Shown here one piece after another: positions 22,912 through 34,008 of a stretch of DNA of 64,000 nucleotides. The notes under the pieces are model-generated. The model was not told the origin of the DNA. It worked only from the letters and a program-made list of their open reading frames with translations, and ran no database searches. Made by a program: the position numbers and the translations under genes. How positions within the stretch are numbered: the first letter of the stretch is position 1; every line of letters starts with the position of its first letter. The DNA is from Lonsdalea britannica. GTDB lineage: Bacteria; Pseudomonadota; Gammaproteobacteria; Enterobacterales; Enterobacteriaceae. The stretch is taken from contig NZ_LUTN01000017.1 of the NCBI RefSeq assembly GCF_002111595.1, positions 1 through 64,000 on the forward strand, written 5' to 3'.

Positions 22912-23481
22912 CTATTTGATGATTTTGGCGGACTGGATGACGATCGGTTTGATGGGCACGTTCTGGTATGGCCCGACGTTCTCCGTCTGCACCTGAGAAA
23001 TCTTATCCGCTACATCCATGCCCTTCACGACCTTCCCGAAGACGGCATAACCGAAATCGCGCTGGCCGTGATCCAGAAATGCATTATCCGCTACGTTGAG
23101 GAAGAACTGGCTGGTCGCACTGTCTTTCTCGCTGGTACGCGCCATCGAGATGGTGCCACGCAGATTACGCAATCCATTGTCAGCTTCGTTTTTAATCGGC
23201 GGCTGGGTCGCCTTCTGTTTCAGGTCGCTGGTAAATCCGCCCCCCTGAGCCATAAATCCCGGGATGACGCGATGGAAAATGGTGCCGTTATAGAAACCGC
23301 TATCGACATAACTCACAAAATTTTTCACTGACTCTGGCGCTTTTTGATCGTCCAGCGCCAATTCGATGTTGCCGGCCGTCGTGGTAAGCAACACATGCGT
23401 TGACGCGGTTGCAGCAAATGCAGGCAAGAACGCAGACAAAGTAAATACGGTCGCTATCGTTGCCAATATACGTTTTGACAT
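22912..23481 (-). CDS. ppiA: Periplasmic peptidyl-prolyl isomerase A (cyclophilin)
   Basis: A 189-residue cyclophilin with a signal peptide ([20 protein letters not shown], cleavage after AFA). [31 protein letters not shown] and related motifs form the active site. It catalyses proline isomerisation in the periplasm and is usually dispensable. The ribosome binding site AAGGAA precedes the ATG. Confidence 0.96.
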   Translation of the reverse strand: MSKRILATIATVFTLSAFLPAFAATASTHVLLTTTAGNIELALDDQKAPESVKNFVSYVDSGFYNGTIFHRVIPGFMAQGGGFTSDLKQKATQPPIKNEADNGLRNLRGTISMARTSEKDSATSQFFLNVADNAFLDHGQRDFGYAVFGKVVKGMDVADKISQVQTENVGPYQNVPIKPIVIQSAKIIK

Positions 23482-23641
23482 GAAGAATTCCTTTTAGGGG
23501 CCAACTACAGAAAGCGTATCGATTGTAAATAGCCGCCTGCCTGCGCGCTACCGATTTACCTTTTTTTACGCAGGATTGAGAAACGCGCTCGCCGATGGAG
23601 CGCTTTACTCGCGGCGATATCAAGATCGCTGACCTGAAACG

Positions 23642-23667
23642 AAAAAGACGAGCCACTGGCTCGTCTT
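23642..23667 (-). terminator. Terminator after trpS
   Basis: On the reverse strand AAGACGAGCCA-G-TGGCTCGTCTT is followed by a T run, about 40 bases after the trpS stop. A strong rho-independent terminator ending the dam-to-trpS operon. Confidence 0.88.
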
Positions 23668-23706
23668 CACATATCGCGAATATCCGCCCTACGGGCGTTC
23701 TACAGC

Positions 23707-24711
23707 TTATGGACGAGAAACGAAACCAATGGCGTCATAAACCTTATTCAGCGTCTGACTGGCGCGCGCACGGGCCTTCTCGGCGCCATCGCGCATAACC
23801 TGCTGCAAATAAGCTTCATCATTACGGAAGCGATGATAACGCTCTTGCAATTCGCCCAGCATGCCGGATACCGCTTCCGCCACGGCGCCTTTCAGGTGAC
23901 CATACATCTGGCCTTCAAATTCCTGCTCCAGCTGAGGGATTGTTTTCCCGGTAACACCAGAGAGGATATCGAGCAGGTTCGACACGCCCGGTTTGTTGGC
24001 GATGTCATAACGCACCACCGGCGGCTCATCCGAGTCGGTCACCGCACGTTTGATTTTTTTGGTCACAGCTTTCGGATCTTCCAGCAGACCAATCACGTTG
24101 TTGCGGTTATCGTCCGACTTGGACATTTTTTTGGTCGGTTCCAGCAGAGACATCACGCGAGCACCCGACTTCGGAATAAACGGTTCTGGCACTTTAAACG
24201 TATCGCCATACAGCGTGTTGAAGCGCTGTGCGATATCGCGGCTCAGCTCCAGGTGCTGTTTCTGGTCTTCGCCTACCGGCACCTGATTCGTCTGATACAG
24301 CAGGATATCCGCCGCCATCAGTACCGGATAACCGAACAGGCCAGCGTTAATGTTTTCCGCGTAACGAGCGGATTTGTCTTTGAACTGGGTCATACGGCTC
24401 AGTTCGCCGAAATAGGTGTAGCAGTTCAGCGCCCACGCCAGCTGGGTATGCTCCGGCACATGCGACTGAACGAAGATGGTGCTTTTCTCAGGGTCGATGC
24501 CGCAGGCCAGGTAAAGAGCCAGCGTGTCCAGCGTCGCTTTTCTCAGCTGTTCCGCATCCTGACGAACCGTGATGGCATGCAGATCCACGATGCAATAGAT
24601 GCAGTCGTAATCATCTTGCATATGAACCCACTGACGTAACGCACCCATGTAGTTGCCAATGGTCAACTCGCCAGACGGCTGCGCGCCGCTAAATACAATG
24701 GGCTTACTCAT
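23707..24711 (-). CDS. trpS: Tryptophanyl-tRNA synthetase
   Basis: A 334-residue class I synthetase charging tRNA-Trp. The HIGH-equivalent is in [14 protein letters not shown] near residue 12 and [11 protein letters not shown] gives KMSKS near 195. Length equals E. coli TrpS. The ATG overlaps the gph stop by four bases (24708-24711), so it is coupled in the rpe-gph-trpS tail of the dam operon. Confidence 0.98.
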   Translation of the reverse strand: MSKPIVFSGAQPSGELTIGNYMGALRQWVHMQDDYDCIYCIVDLHAITVRQDAEQLRKATLDTLALYLACGIDPEKSTIFVQSHVPEHTQLAWALNCYTYFGELSRMTQFKDKSARYAENINAGLFGYPVLMAADILLYQTNQVPVGEDQKQHLELSRDIAQRFNTLYGDTFKVPEPFIPKSGARVMSLLEPTKKMSKSDDNRNNVIGLLEDPKAVTKKIKRAVTDSDEPPVVRYDIANKPGVSNLLDILSGVTGKTIPQLEQEFEGQMYGHLKGAVAEAVSGMLGELQERYHRFRNDEAYLQQVMRDGAEKARARASQTLNKVYDAIGFVSRP

Positions 24712-25412
24712 GCTAATGCTTCCTGATTATCTGAAATGGACGGTCCGACAAGGGACAAGAGATCCGCAAAGCGATCCAACACCACACTCGGGTGGCTCAG
24801 GGCTATCGCTTCGCCATAGTTATAGCCATAGGTCATGCCAACGCTCGGGCAACCGGCAGCCTGTGCGGCTTGTATATCATTGCGCGAATCGCCGACGAAC
24901 AGCAACTCGTTTGCACGCAGGCCCAACTTTCCCAACACCAGATAGAGCGGCGCGGGATGGGGCTTCTTGCTCGGGACGTCATCGCCGCCCAGCACTAACG
25001 TAAAGTAGGCATCGATCCCAAGTGAACGTAGCAACGGCGCTACGAAAGGGGTCGGTTTATTCGTTACCAGAGCCATAGGTACGTTGCGAGCGGCCAACGC
25101 GTGCAGCGTATCTTTAACTCCGGCATACAGCTGGCTGCCAGCATCTACCGTTTCCGCGTAGGCGATGTCGAACTGTTTACGCGCGGACTGCATCCGCTCA
25201 GGCGAAGGATCAACGTTGGCCCAGCGCAGCGCTCGTTCGATGACTTTGTCGGCGCCGTTGCCGATCCAGGTCGTCAGTAAAGCTTCGCCCGGCTCAGGTA
25301 GCCCTTGAGACTGCATCGCTCTGTCCAACGCCTGAGACAGTCCCGGCGCGCTATTAACCAGCGTGCCATCCAGGTCGAAAGCCAGCCCGCGCACAGTATT
25401 GAATTCAGCCAT
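24708..25412 (-). CDS. gph: Phosphoglycolate phosphatase
   Basis: A 234-residue HAD hydrolase with [15 protein letters not shown] (nucleophile Asp), VTNKPTPFV (motif II), KKPHPAP (motif III lysine) and FVGDSRNDI (motif IV). It removes 2-phosphoglycolate, for example that arising in DNA repair. It overlaps rpe by eight bases and trpS by four. Confidence 0.96.
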   Translation of the reverse strand: MAEFNTVRGLAFDLDGTLVNSAPGLSQALDRAMQSQGLPEPGEALLTTWIGNGADKVIERALRWANVDPSPERMQSARKQFDIAYAETVDAGSQLYAGVKDTLHALAARNVPMALVTNKPTPFVAPLLRSLGIDAYFTLVLGGDDVPSKKPHPAPLYLVLGKLGLRANELLFVGDSRNDIQAAQAAGCPSVGMTYGYNYGEAIALSHPSVVLDRFADLLSLVGPSISDNQEALA

Positions 25413-26082
25413 GGGACACCTTCGCCAACTCCTGGCGCATACTCTCGATCACCGCCTGATAGTCAGGCTGATTGAAAATCGCCGACCCCGCCACAAACAT
25501 ATCCGCTCCGGCGGCGGCGATCTCAGCGATATTGTCCACTTTGACGCCGCCGTCGACTTCCAAACGAATATCGTATCCGCTGTCATCGATGAGCTTGCGC
25601 ACCTGACGCAGTTTGGTGAGCGTGGAGGGAATGAATGATTGGCCGCCGAAGCCAGGGTTGACCGACATCAGCAGAATGATGTCCAGCTTATCCATGACGT
25701 AATCCAGACAACTCAATGGCGTCGCCGGGTTCAGCACCAGTCCTGCGCGGCAACCGTGATCTTTAATCAGTTGCAGCGATCGATCCACGTGCTCTGAGGC
25801 TTCTGGATGAAAGGTGATGTAGCTGGCGCCGGCGTCGGCAAAGTCCGGGATCAGGCGATCGACCGGCTTAACCATCAGGTGTACGTCAATCGGGGCGGTA
25901 ATGCCGTAATTTCGCAGCGCCTTGAGCACCATCGGTCCCATCGTCAGGTTGGGAACATAATGATTATCCATGACGTCAAAGTGGACGACGTCGGCGCCCG
26001 CCGTCAGCGCGTTAGCGGTGTCCTCTCCCAGCCGGGCAAAATCAGCCGACAATATAGACGGGGCGATTAAAAACGGTTTCAT
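25405..26082 (-). CDS. rpe: Ribulose-phosphate 3-epimerase
   Basis: A 225-residue TIM barrel enzyme interconverting ribulose 5-phosphate and xylulose 5-phosphate in the pentose phosphate pathway. [31 protein letters not shown] and [13 protein letters not shown] carry the metal and phosphate ligands. GGAG six bases ahead supports ATG at 26082 over a longer frame. It lies 109 bases after dam. Confidence 0.97.
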   Translation of the reverse strand: MKPFLIAPSILSADFARLGEDTANALTAGADVVHFDVMDNHYVPNLTMGPMVLKALRNYGITAPIDVHLMVKPVDRLIPDFADAGASYITFHPEASEHVDRSLQLIKDHGCRAGLVLNPATPLSCLDYVMDKLDIILLMSVNPGFGGQSFIPSTLTKLRQVRKLIDDSGYDIRLEVDGGVKVDNIAEIAAAGADMFVAGSAIFNQPDYQAVIESMRQELAKVSHG

Positions 26083-26191
26083 TCGCTTCTCCAAACCATC
26101 AAGTCTGCATATTGCTGCCGAAGCCACTTCGGGTTCAAAAGGGCTTGTACAGCCTCTGTTTTCGCGACAGCGCGGGGCTTTATCAGCCTGC

Positions 26192-27022
26192 CTACCCTAA
26201 CTCGACGCCGCGGTACAACGCCAGTAGTTCATTCACCTTGCTGCGACCCGCGATGTTGCGGCTAATCGTCCGCCGGGCCTTGACCACGTATAGTGACGAA
26301 GCCGACTGATACCACTCACGCGTCAGCTCCGTATCGTGGTTGGAAATCAATACCGGTATTTGGCTTTCCGCCGAGAGCTGCTGTGCCAGCAGCGCCAAAT
26401 CGCGCTGATCGTCGTGATTAAAATTATTGGTGTGGTACGCCGTGAAATTCGCGGTGGCGGACAGCGGCGCATAAGGCGGATCGCAATACACGACAGAACC
26501 CTGTTTCGCCTTCGTCAGCGTATCCCGATAGTGCTCGCAGACGAACGTAGCGTTTTGAGCCTTTTGCGCGAACCAGCGCAGTTCGTCTTCAGGAAAATAG
26601 GGTTTCTTGTAACGCCCGAACGGCACATTGAATTCGCCGCTCATGTTATACCGGCATAATCCGTTGTAACAGTGGCGGTTGAGATAGAGAAACAGTAACG
26701 CGCGTCGGTAAGCGTTGTCACAAGCATTAAACTCGCTGCGCAACAGATAGAAGATGTCCGAGGTATTCATTTCTTGCGTGAATAACTCGCGGGCATCGCG
26801 GATGAAATGTTCAGTGTTGGTTTTAACGATATCGTACAGATTGATGAGATCGCTGTTGATATCGGCCAGGATGTAGTTGTCGTAGTCGGTATTGAGAAAC
26901 ACCGAGCCGGCACCCACAAAGGGTTCGATCAAGCAATCTCCTGCTGGTAGATATCGGCGAATCTCTTCTACCAGCGGATACTTACCACCAGCCCATTTTA
27001 AGAAAGCGCGGTTTTTCTTCAT
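26192..27022 (-). CDS. dam: DNA adenine methyltransferase Dam
   Basis: A 276-residue GATC N6-adenine methyltransferase. [15 protein letters not shown] (SAM-binding motif I), [12 protein letters not shown] and the catalytic DPPY in [12 protein letters not shown] near residue 181 are present. It guides mismatch repair, replication timing and gene regulation. Position between damX and rpe matches E. coli. Confidence 0.98.
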   Translation of the reverse strand: MKKNRAFLKWAGGKYPLVEEIRRYLPAGDCLIEPFVGAGSVFLNTDYDNYILADINSDLINLYDIVKTNTEHFIRDARELFTQEMNTSDIFYLLRSEFNACDNAYRRALLFLYLNRHCYNGLCRYNMSGEFNVPFGRYKKPYFPEDELRWFAQKAQNATFVCEHYRDTLTKAKQGSVVYCDPPYAPLSATANFTAYHTNNFNHDDQRDLALLAQQLSAESQIPVLISNHDTELTREWYQSASSLYVVKARRTISRNIAGRSKVNELLALYRGVELG

Positions 27023-27099
27023 GCCGTCGTTAGTTACTCATACTTTTCAGAGCCGCGGATTGTACTCTGTTTCAGACAGCACATCAGGGCTAATTGGTG

Positions 27100-28118
27100 T
27101 TACTTACTCAAGTCCTGCTTCACCTGACGGATCGGCTTAACCCATGGTTTCTTGGCTTGGACGTCGGCTGGCAGTGATGCAACGGCGCGTTTGGCTTCAT
27201 CTGAGGAGCGTAAACGCCGCTCACAAGCACGTACCAGGGTTTACCATCCCGTTGGGTCTGATAGACCCAATAGTTCGTCAGTCGTTGCGCTTTGGCATAG
27301 GCCTGCAGCGAGCTTTCGCGAGACGCGCCGCTCAGCTGAAGCGTAAAGTGGCTGGCCGGTGCATTTTTAATCGAACCATTCGCCTGACCGCCGCCAGCAG
27401 GTAAAACTGACTTGCCAGATGGTGCTGGCGTGATGGCGGTAGTCGGCGCCTTGGACACACTGCTGTTTTTCGCGGGAGCCTTGTGCGGCGAGCCAGTGGC
27501 GTCTGTATGACGAGGTTTATCCGTGCCGGGACGGAGAGCCGTCGTCGTTTCACGTGAAGGACGCGCTTTACCACTTGGTGATACGGACGCCGGCGAAGTC
27601 GGCAACGTCACGTCTGAGCCAACGCCATTCTGTGCCACCGCATTCAACTGCTGCTGTTGCTGCGGTTGAGAGAGCGTATCCATCATGTTGCCTGGCAGTT
27701 CAATACGCTGCTGGTTCTTGTCCTGGGCGGGCAACGGCGCCTGAGTCGGTGCTTCAGCCACCGGAGGCGCGCTCAAAGACTGTGGCTCGCCAGCCTGCGT
27801 CTGGCCCGGAAGCGACGTCTGAGGTACGGCAGGCGCGGTTACGTCAGTCGGTGAGGCCGAAGGCGATGAAAGCGCAATATTCTTCGAACCGCCGCCAGAC
27901 GCAGCGGGCGGCGTCGCATCCTTACTCGGCGACTGAAGCGCAGCTCCGACGGCGACAATCAGCAATACCAGCACAATAATGCCGACGCCAATCATGACAT
28001 GCTGTCTGGATAGCGCCACGCTGGGCAGGGTCAATCCCTGCTTTCTCTTTTGCTGGCGCTGTGGCCGACGATCGCTGGTATCCGGTTTCAGCTCGTCTTC
28101 CGGATTGAACTCACCCAT
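27100..28118 (-). pseudogene. damX: Cell division protein DamX, frameshifted in the SPOR domain
   Basis: A single-pass inner membrane protein (hydrophobic segment about residues 41-61) with a Pro/Ser/Gln-rich periplasmic linker and a C-terminal SPOR domain that binds denuded septal glycan. At about 27208 one base is missing after GVYA; adding it restores [17 protein letters not shown] and [15 protein letters not shown] with stop at 27100. The repaired protein has 339 residues, shorter than E. coli DamX (428), mainly in the linker. The broken frame ends at 27120 with an unrelated 26-residue tail. Confidence 0.9.
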
Positions 28119-28245
28119 CTATACCCCTCCAACTGAACGGCAGCTGCTCGTGGTGATGCAATCGCCGCGAGTAGCTATATCATCAGGTATCATAGTACAA
28201 ATAAAAACCATCGCCCCCACAGGGAGACTCATCACTAAGTCTATG

Positions 28246-29330
28246 TCAGGGAAGGCAATCAGCAATGGAAGCCAGAACCATATCATGGGTGACGCCGCTG
28301 CGTATCTCGGCCTGACCAATAGCCGTCGGCAATATCAGACGCAGCTCACCACCCAATACTTTTTTGTCGCGCATCATGTGCGGCAGATAAGACTCAGGGG
28401 TCATAGAAGTTGGCCCCGTAATCGGCAGCCCGGCTCGCGTTAACAGGGCTTTGATGCGATCAACGTCTGCCGAGCCCAGCAGGCCGAGGCGACGTGCAGC
28501 CTGTGCGGCCATGACCGTACCCACCGCCACGCTTCGCCATGCAGCCAGTTGCCGTAACCCATTTCAGCTTCAATCGCATGACCGTAAGTGTGGCCTAAAT
28601 TTAGCAAGGCGCGCAGACCGTTTTCACGTTCATCGGCCGCGACGACTTCAGCCTTGAGTTCACAGCAGCGGCGAATACAGTAAGCCACCGAGGCGTTATC
28701 TAGCGCGCGCACGGCGTCGATATGTGTTTCCAGCCAGGCAAAAAAGTCGCTATCGAATACGATGCCGTATTTGATGACTTCGGCCAGACCAGAAGAAAGT
28801 TCGTTGGCGGGCAGCGTTTTCAGACAGTCGATATCTATCACGACGGATGCCGGTTGATAGAAAGCGCCAATCATGTTTTTGCCTAAAGGGTGATTCACCG
28901 CGGTTTTACCACCAACGGATGAATCGACCTGAGCCAAGAGAGAGGTAGGTACCTGAATGAAACGAACGCCGCGCTGATAGCAGGCCGCTGCGAAACCGGT
29001 TAAATCACCGATAACTCCGCCGCCCAGCGCCACCAACGTGGTGTCCCTGCCATGGGGTTTCTCCAGTAGGGCGGAGAAGACCTGATCAAGCACCGTCAGA
29101 GATTTGTACTTCTCTCCGTCGGGAAGAACCACTTGATCAACCCGCACCCCTACGTTTTCCAAGACGGTCCGCACAGCGTCCAGATAGAGCGGCGCCAATG
29201 TGTCATTGGTCACCAACATAACCTGTTCGCCCGCTTTTAACGGCAAAAAAGAGTCTGCGTTGCTGAATAATCCAGCGGCTATCGTAATGGGATAACTGCG
29301 TTCCCCGAGAGTGACGATAATTCTTTCCAT
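28246..29330 (-). pseudogene. aroB: 3-dehydroquinate synthase, frameshifted
   Basis: Second step of the shikimate pathway, NAD- and metal-dependent. [19 protein letters not shown] and [10 protein letters not shown] are intact and the metal histidines lie in [10 protein letters not shown] and WLHGEA. At about 28530 GAAGCGGTGG has lost a G. Adding it joins [20 protein letters not shown] and the frame runs to SIADCLP at 28246, 361 residues (E. coli 362). Losing AroB would make the cell auxotrophic for aromatics, which argues for a sequencing error. Confidence 0.93.
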
Positions 29331-29382
29331 GCGCGTTCCATGACCTGTCGGAAGCCCGTAGAGTGCAGGCGGCTATACAAAA

Positions 29383-29904
29383 TCAGTTGTTTTCCAGCAT
29401 GCTGATGATCTGGTTGGCAACTACCTTGGCGCTTTGTTCATCGGTGCGAATCGTAATGTCTGCGATTTCTTCGTACAGTGGATTACGTTCTCTCGCTAAC
29501 GCTTCCAGTACTTCGCGCGGAGGGGCCTCAACCTGCAACAACGGGCGCTTTTTATCGCGCTGCGTGCGGGCTAACTGCTTCTCGATGGTGGTTTCCAGAT
29601 ACACGACAACGCCTCGCGCAGAAAGGCGATTGCGGGTTTCGCGTGTTTTCACCGAACCGCCGCCGGTTGCCAGCACGATCCCTTGTTTCTCCGTCAATTC
29701 ATTAATGACTTTCTCTTCGCGCTCGCGGAAGCCTTCTTCGCCTTCCACATCAAATACCCAGCCCACATCAGCCCCGGTACGTCGCTCAATTTCTTGATCG
29801 GAGTCGAAGAACTCCATGTTGAGTTGCTGAGCTAACTGACGGCCAATAGTGCTTTTGCCGGCACCCATAGGCCCAACCAGAAAGATATTGCGTTTCTCTG
29901 CCAT
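29383..29904 (-). CDS. aroK: Shikimate kinase I
   Basis: A 173-residue kinase starting [20 protein letters not shown] (P-loop), with [19 protein letters not shown] and [14 protein letters not shown] binding shikimate. It phosphorylates shikimate in aromatic amino acid synthesis and leads the aroKB-damX-dam operon. ATG at 29904 matches the E. coli start, though no strong ribosome binding site is visible; an in-frame start 16 codons upstream is less likely. Confidence 0.95.
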   Translation of the reverse strand: MAEKRNIFLVGPMGAGKSTIGRQLAQQLNMEFFDSDQEIERRTGADVGWVFDVEGEEGFREREEKVINELTEKQGIVLATGGGSVKTRETRNRLSARGVVVYLETTIEKQLARTQRDKKRPLLQVEAPPREVLEALARERNPLYEEIADITIRTDEQSAKVVANQIISMLENN

Positions 29905-30220
29905 TTTTTTGGTATTACTAAGAAATTCGTTAATGATAACCCGCCCCGCCATGTAACCTGCGGCGGAACCTAAACTGAAACCTCATGAGCGATAGTGCGA
30001 GAATCAGACAAAAAATTATCTCAATACTCAGGGTAGTTTGGCAACCTAATAAAATTTCACATTATCCAAATAAGGATGATGTAAGTTATCGACATCGCCG
30101 ATGGAACGACACTTCAGTACTCAATTCGCTAATCCTTGTATGCTAAAACCGCCGCATCGTCAAACGGTGAACGGAATTATTGATAAATTGCATAGTTTTC
30201 CTTCGTCACAACCGATAACG
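29905..30220. other. Upstream region of aroK, downstream of hofQ
   Basis: 316 bases without a credible gene. It must hold the aroK promoter(s) and the end of the hof transcript. I see AT-rich stretches but no clear terminator hairpin or full promoter pair that I would assign. Confidence 0.5.
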
Positions 30221-31510
30221 CTATAAATCGCTCCGTGGCGCGTCGTGAATAAGCGTTGGCGTGATGAAGATCACCAGCTCGCGCCGCGTATTTTGCTGAC
30301 TGCGGTTTTTAAATAAGCCGCCCACGACCGGTAAGGTACCCAGACCGGGGACTCGATTTTCAGCCTGATTTTTCTGCTGCTGAAAAATACCACCTAATAC
30401 AATTGTTTCACCGTCGGTGACCGTTACCTGCGTTTGGATCTCCTGCTTATCAATCGCCAGTATCTCTCCTTCGCCCTGTTTTATGGCTCTTCCCGGCATG
30501 TTTTGGCTGATGAGCAGATTCAGGCTGATCCGGTTTTGAGGTAGTACGCGCGGCGTCACTTCCATGCCTAATACCGCTTCTTTAAACTCTATCGACGTCG
30601 AACCGCTCGCGCCGCTCGACACCTGATAAGGGATCTCGGTCCCCTGCTTGATGCTGGCCGTCTGGCGATGAGCGGTAAACAGCCGTGGACTGGCGATAAT
30701 CTCCACCGCGTTTTCCTGTTCCAGCGCCTGCAACTCCAGATCGAGCAGTCGGCCGTCAAGCCGGGCGAGATGAAAGCCCGCCTTGATAGCGGGCGTCGTC
30801 ACCGGCAGATCGATCGCAAAACGGTTCACGCCAGGGGCTTTACCCGCGTCCACGCGTTCACCCAACCCCCAGTTCACCCCCAACGACTCCAGCTGTTCGC
30901 TGCCTATCGTCACGATATGAGCCGTCAGTTGCACCTGTGCCAGCGGTTTGTCCATTTCAAGAATCCAGGACTGAATCTCCGTGACCGCCGCCGCTTCATC
31001 CCTTATCAGTAATGTGTTGGTGCGTTTATCCGCCGCGACTCGCCCCCGTTCACTCAACAACGTGCCGCGCTGCCCCTGCAAACTGGCGGCGACGTCGCTC
31101 GCCTCCGCATAGTGCAGCATGAAAGACGCACTCTTTAGGGGTTGCGCGCGCTGAGATGCTTGCTCTGCCGGCGGCATGTCCGACAGGTTTCCACGGGGAT
31201 AGACCATCAGTACATCGCCTTCCCGCTCCACCGTCAGACCGGCCATTTTCAGCGTGATATCCATCGCCTGCTGCCAGGGAACATTATCCAACTGAAGGCT
31301 GATATTTCCTTCCACGCCCGGCGCGACGACAAGATTCAATCGCTGATGCTCCGCCAGCGCCTGCAACACGCGCGAGACCGGAACATCGTCAAAAGCCAGC
31401 GAGACGGGGAGCGCATCCTGCGCCAGGACAGGTTGATTAACGCAGAGACACGCCAGCAGAACACCGCGAACCATCGCTATTCGCATTCGTAAAACCCGGC
31501 AATACATCAT
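30221..31510 (-). CDS. hofQ: Secretin HofQ (DNA uptake/type IV pilus-like porin)
   Basis: A 429-residue PilQ-like outer membrane secretin. It has a signal peptide (MVRGVLLACLCVNQPVLAQ region), an N-domain with VSLAFDDVPVSRVLQ, and the secretin core (IIASPRLFTAHRQTASIKQG, then VLGGIFQQQ and PVVGGLFKN). Enterobacterial Hof proteins are needed for using DNA as a nutrient in E. coli. The ATG overlaps the hofP stop (ATGA at 31507-31510) with GGAG ahead. A longer in-frame extension upstream overlaps hofP and is not used. Confidence 0.93.
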   Translation of the reverse strand: MMYCRVLRMRIAMVRGVLLACLCVNQPVLAQDALPVSLAFDDVPVSRVLQALAEHQRLNLVVAPGVEGNISLQLDNVPWQQAMDITLKMAGLTVEREGDVLMVYPRGNLSDMPPAEQASQRAQPLKSASFMLHYAEASDVAASLQGQRGTLLSERGRVAADKRTNTLLIRDEAAAVTEIQSWILEMDKPLAQVQLTAHIVTIGSEQLESLGVNWGLGERVDAGKAPGVNRFAIDLPVTTPAIKAGFHLARLDGRLLDLELQALEQENAVEIIASPRLFTAHRQTASIKQGTEIPYQVSSGASGSTSIEFKEAVLGMEVTPRVLPQNRISLNLLISQNMPGRAIKQGEGEILAIDKQEIQTQVTVTDGETIVLGGIFQQQKNQAENRVPGLGTLPVVGGLFKNRSQQNTRRELVIFITPTLIHDAPRSDL

Positions 31511-31917
31511 GGCACAACTCCTTGTGACCAGTCGGAAAACGGCGAAGACAATTGAATTTCCGAAACAGGGCAATCGCCCTGCAAAGAAGACAGCCGCAGC
31601 GTTCCATGCGCATGATCCAGTTGCGCCACGATGCCGTCAGTAGGCGTTACAGCCTCGTCATACTTCACCCTCATCCATCCATTTCCCGCCTGTTTGACCC
31701 ACCCTACCCAGCGAGAAGTATCACCAACCAGTCCTTGCAGCCGCCATTGCGCCGTGGATGCGGGCATAACGCAGTGCGCTATCTGCGGCTGAAACGGATC
31801 CCTCTCATCCTCCGACGTCAGCGCAGCAGGCACTGCGTCCCCCGAAACCAACGTTAGCGACAGGCAAGCGAGCGCGACGTACGTTTTTCCGTTGAAAAAG
31901 CCTGGGTCCCTTGCCAT
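31507..31917 (-). CDS. hofP: HofP, PilP-like pilotin of the DNA uptake system
   Basis: A 136-residue exported protein (hydrophobic stretch about 11-31) with DERDPFQPQ, the typical PilP segment that contacts secretin. Sequence is poorly conserved across species, so the call leans on order within hofMNOPQ and on overlap with both neighbours. Confidence 0.82.
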   Translation of the reverse strand: MARDPGFFNGKTYVALACLSLTLVSGDAVPAALTSEDERDPFQPQIAHCVMPASTAQWRLQGLVGDTSRWVGWVKQAGNGWMRVKYDEAVTPTDGIVAQLDHAHGTLRLSSLQGDCPVSEIQLSSPFSDWSQGVVP

Positions 31918-32462
31918 TACGGGCCTCGCTTTTCAGGCGCGGGAGGATGCAGTAGCAGTTCAGTGCGAATGCCCTCCTCCGTACGCCTCATCACCAGTCG
32001 GTCGATGCTGGGAACAACGTTGGAAGCGTTGAGCCGGGTAATAAACCGTCTTATGCCCACATAGTCAGCATTCAAAACCAGCAGCCATCGGTTTTCCTCG
32101 CTGTCACCACCGTCAGGAGAGTGCGGGGACCAGGAGATGAGCTGTCCGCCGGACTCATGCAACGCTTCAGTGGGCAATCCAATGCCAGACTGCCAACGAT
32201 GATTCTCCAACGGCCGTGCCGCTGAACGGGATGGCAAAGCGACCGGAGCTGGCAACCCCGCCAGCCTTTTCTGCCACTGTGCGACCGACTCCTGCTCTCT
32301 TTGCCGCTGTTCCTGCAATAACGCCGTTTGCTGACGTAATCCACTGTTCACCGTGCCCCAAAACACCAGCGAAAGCGCCGCGACCAGCCCGCACTGTGTC
32401 GTTAACAGCGTTCGCATTGGAGTACTGAACCACCGACAAACGAAGGGAGAGACATGCCTCAT
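31917..32462 (-). CDS. hofO: HofO, PilO-like inner membrane protein
   Basis: A 181-residue protein with one N-terminal membrane segment (about 19-37) followed by a short coiled coil (QQTALLQEQRQREQESVAQW) and a ferredoxin-like domain, the PilO layout. It would pair with HofN at the inner membrane. It overlaps hofN by four bases and hofP by one. Confidence 0.82.
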   Translation of the reverse strand: MRHVSPFVCRWFSTPMRTLLTTQCGLVAALSLVFWGTVNSGLRQQTALLQEQRQREQESVAQWQKRLAGLPAPVALPSRSAARPLENHRWQSGIGLPTEALHESGGQLISWSPHSPDGGDSEENRWLLVLNADYVGIRRFITRLNASNVVPSIDRLVMRRTEEGIRTELLLHPPAPEKRGP

Positions 32463-33034
32463 TTTTCCTTTCTCCCAACAGGCGTCACGCCATGAGTACT
32501 CTCCGTTTTCCCCAACTGCAGCGTAAACTCCAGCAATGCCGCGTCAGTCGAATGCCGACGGGTTTGTCGAAGTACGGGACCAGCAGCCAGCGGTTGACCG
32601 GCCAGACGTCTGGAGAAATCGACAATCGCCTGATAGTGATGGCTGACACCCGACAGCAGTAGACCGTGTTCGCTATCGCTGATCTCCGTTAGCCATAGCG
32701 CCTCCGGCATCAGCCGGGGCAGGTGTTTTAAAAGCTCTTGGTAGCGCCGATTGTGGCGTTGCCCCTGTTCACTCAACGTCTGCTGGACCTGTTCCGCCGC
32801 CTGTTGCTGAGTGTTCTCAAGAACGCGTTGATACTGCGCCTCATGGGCTTGTCTGGCCGATTGCAATTGGGCAATGCGCTGCGCCAGCATGGCATGCTGC
32901 CGTTGAGAGGACAGGAAGTCTCCCGCGATGACAAACGCCGCTATCGCAAGCTGCGCCGTCAACAGCAGGCTCCACAGGCGAACACGCCGAATTAGCCGCC
33001 GACGGCGCCAAGGAAGCAGATTGACCATTGGCAT
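32459..33034 (-). CDS. hofN: HofN, PilN-like inner membrane protein
   Basis: A 191-residue protein starting MPMVNLLPWRRRRLIRRVR: the VNLLPWR motif is the PilN tail that docks into PilM. One membrane segment (about 21-42), a coiled coil and a periplasmic domain follow. The start overlaps the hofM stop (TGATG). Confidence 0.87.
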   Translation of the reverse strand: MPMVNLLPWRRRRLIRRVRLWSLLLTAQLAIAAFVIAGDFLSSQRQHAMLAQRIAQLQSARQAHEAQYQRVLENTQQQAAEQVQQTLSEQGQRHNRRYQELLKHLPRLMPEALWLTEISDSEHGLLLSGVSHHYQAIVDFSRRLAGQPLAAGPVLRQTRRHSTDAALLEFTLQLGKTESTHGVTPVGRKEK

Positions 33035-33894
33035 CAGTCATCCCCCGGACGCAGCGCCAATCCGGCCGCGATCGCAAACGTCGACGGCTCCGTCGGCAAC
33101 GGCGGTTGCTGATAGCTGAATGCCGCCAGCGGCGACCACGGGATCAGCCGTTCCGCGTCACCGATATCCGTATTCGGAACCGACGAACTCAGGTAAACCG
33201 GATAATGCGCAGAGGCTGGAAAACGCTCGTCTATCTCGCGGATATAGTCGAATAGCGAGGCATGCTCGCCCGAGTCTTGCGATGTGAACGTACCGAAGTC
33301 TAGCGGTTGTCCGACTGGCGAGATCCACAGCCAGCTGTCCTCGAAGCGGTGCAACAGCGGCGCATGGGGAGAAATCCCAACCTGTCTGGCCACACAGCGA
33401 AGGGCGCAGGGGCTGATATCCACTACGTCGGCATACAGCCCGGCACGGGCGAGACAGGACAACCATGCTGTTAGCGCGGTCTTCCTCGCAGCCGTCACCA
33501 GCACCGTATCGGGAGTGTGCGGGTCGTCTCGATAGTCGAGCGCCAACGCATCCCGACTCACCGGAAGCGTGCGAGACGCCATCTTTTCGATATATCCGCT
33601 ACGTTCCGGCTCACGCAATCGGGGATCGGGCGCCGCCATTCGCTGCTGAAATATCAGCGCAGGCGGCAGAGCGATGCGCAAAGAAATGAAGCGCGGCAAT
33701 TCCCGCCGCCATTGATGAAGCACCTCACAAAGTGAGTCTGGATCATGTAGACTACCGGCGCGTAACGTATCGCCCGGCAACGGTAATTGCCACCAGTGGC
33801 GCAGTTGCCAGCCATCACGGCGACGTTGCACCGCCAGAGCGCGCACGACGCCATTTTGTATATCCAATCCAACCCGCCAGATGTGGTAAGCCAT
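33034..33894 (-). CDS. hofM: HofM, PilM-like actin-fold protein
   Basis: A 286-residue cytoplasmic protein of PilM type that begins MAYHIWRVGLDIQNGVVRAL, the nucleotide-binding phosphate-1 region of the actin fold. It heads the hofMNOPQ operon, divergent from mrcA across 114 bases. Divergence from E. coli is considerable, so the symbol depends partly on gene order. Confidence 0.86.
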   Translation of the reverse strand: MAYHIWRVGLDIQNGVVRALAVQRRRDGWQLRHWWQLPLPGDTLRAGSLHDPDSLCEVLHQWRRELPRFISLRIALPPALIFQQRMAAPDPRLREPERSGYIEKMASRTLPVSRDALALDYRDDPHTPDTVLVTAARKTALTAWLSCLARAGLYADVVDISPCALRCVARQVGISPHAPLLHRFEDSWLWISPVGQPLDFGTFTSQDSGEHASLFDYIREIDERFPASAHYPVYLSSSVPNTDIGDAERLIPWSPLAAFSYQQPPLPTEPSTFAIAAGLALRPGDD

Positions 33895-34008
33895 GTTCGA
33901 TCTCCTTATCGTCAGCTAAAAGAACGTGTTCTCATTGCTGGCTTACCTTTATACTTAGCGCCCGATTGCTTATAAACTATTCAACCGCTACTGAATGGAA
34001 AATCTCAG